Origin: Gymnothorax reevesii
Taxonomy: Eukaryota > Chordata > Actinopteri > Anguilliformes > Muraenidae
DNA length: 64,000 nt
Reading direction: 5' to 3'
Assembly (NCBI GenBank): GCA_029721435.1
Contig: CM056581.1
Span: forward strand, 71,100,712-71,164,711
A model generated the notes under the pieces. It was not told the DNA's origin. It worked only from the letters and a program-made list of their open reading frames with translations, and did no database searches. Made by a program: the position numbers and the translations under genes. Below are positions 63,232 through 64,000 of the stretch, piece after piece; position 1 is the stretch's first letter; each line of letters opens with the position of its first letter.

Positions 63232-64000
63232 TCACTCATGTTTGTCACTTTCCCACTGATTTACACACAGAATGAAAATTTTGGACATGCAGAAGTTAAA
63301 AAAAAGAAAGTTTTTAAAAAAGTGTATATCCTCACTTCAGAGACTAATATTCACTTCCAATAGGCCATACAAGCACATTGGAAAAATTGGTGGCATATAT
63401 GCAGTGCAACAGAGATCTGAAGCATTTCCCAGGCCAGATACACGCAGAGATTCACATTCTGAGCTTAAAACCTCAAAGAAGCGTGTTTTCATGAAAGAGC
63501 GTATGGAGACAATATCAGCGCTCTAGCTCGCTTCCCTAAGAAGATAGCAGCCAATTCACTCCTATTTAGTCATACAGTGAAAATTCACTCATGTTTGTCA
63601 CTTTCCCACTGATTTACACACAGAATGAAAATCTTTGACATGCAGAAGTTAAAAAAAAGAAAGTTTTTAAAAAAGTGTATATCTTCACTACAGAGACTCA
63701 TATTCACTTCCAATAGGCCATAAAAACACATTGGAAAAATGGATGGCATATATGCAGTGCAACAGTGATCTGAAGCATTTCCCAGGCCAGATACACGCAG
63801 AGATTCACATTCTGAGCTTAAAACCTCAAAGTAGCGTGTTTTCATGAAAGAGCGTATGGAGACAATATCAGCGCTCTAGGTCGCTTCCTTAAGAAGATAG
63901 CAGCCAATTCACTCCTATTTAGTCATACAGTGAAAATTCACTCATGTTTGTCACTTTCCCACTGATTTACACAGAATGAAAATTTTTGACATGCAGAAGT
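63232..64000 (+). repeat. Long higher-order repeat, copy 3 (start only)
   Basis: D with TTGGACATG (63232), A with AATCTTTG and AAGTAGCG (63585), then 63 bp of an A with the 2-bp deletion (63938-64000). The order and rare markers match 48435 and 55472, so a third copy begins and runs out of the window. Confidence 0.88.

Larger units (their letters stand above)
1..64000 (+). repeat. 353-bp satellite DNA array (whole window)
   Basis: The window is a head-to-tail tandem array of a 352-353-bp unit, 181 complete copies plus a partial copy at each edge. I set the unit start at the TCACTCATG that follows a 14-bp dyad; successive starts are 115, 468, 821, 1174, 1526, 1879 and so on to 63938. Most copies of the same class differ by only zero to four bases. 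Length exceptions are class B and C units (352), homopolymer slips (352), a 351-bp unit at 56178 and a 335-bp unit at 52667. Orientation never changes and nothing is inserted. Known parallels are centromeric satellites arranged in higher-order repeats; the centromeric role here is inference. The array continues beyond both edges. I do not recognise the family. Confidence 0.98.

Noticed and set aside
1..64000. CRISPR array or bacterial repeat system
   Set aside because: The repeat is ~353 bp with no unique spacers and no adjacent cas-like genes. The organisation is that of a eukaryotic satellite.
1..64000. An undescribed gene system hidden between the repeats
   Set aside because: I traced the monomer series end to end and unit lengths account for every base, so there is no non-repeat gap in which a gene system could lie.

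Overview
The whole 64 kb is one uninterrupted head-to-tail satellite DNA array. The repeat unit is about 353 bp (352 or 353 in nearly all copies) and about 37% G+C, counted by hand on one unit. I could place every unit boundary: 181 complete monomers, with a 114-bp monomer tail at the left edge and a 63-bp monomer start at the right edge. Summing the individual unit lengths reproduces the observed length exactly. All units lie in the same orientation. I see no unique sequence, transposon, RNA gene or credible protein-coding gene. This architecture is typical of a eukaryotic centromeric or pericentromeric array. I do not recognise the satellite and cannot name the organism.

Monomers fall into five classes. 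Class A (129 copies) is the majority form. Class B (28 copies) differs from A at about 21 sites. Classes C (9), D (13) and E (2) are mosaics of A-like and B-like segments. A ~141-bp part of the unit has no fixed A/B difference. The unit itself looks like an ancient dimer of two ~177-bp halves.

Order along the window: (I) 1-31150 is a mixture of long, partly duplicated blocks, including an ~8 kb block present twice (4347-12458 and 18102-25858) and a nine-monomer block present twice (10343-13516 and 15281-18454). (II) 31151-43850 is a very uniform region of alternating five- and six-monomer units, best read as three ~3.88-kb eleven-monomer units. (III) 43851-64000 holds two copies of an eight-monomer unit (2821 bp each) running into a 20- to 22-monomer higher-order repeat (7037 bp, 7760 bp, and the start of a third copy). 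A seven-monomer cassette occurs in both I and III, on either side of II, which suggests that II expanded more recently inside an older array.

No genes work together here. What the sequence records is turnover: unequal exchange, gene conversion and stepwise amplification of higher-order repeats. Many copies carry an open frame of 69-86 codons, but these are by-products of the repeat and are not annotated as genes.
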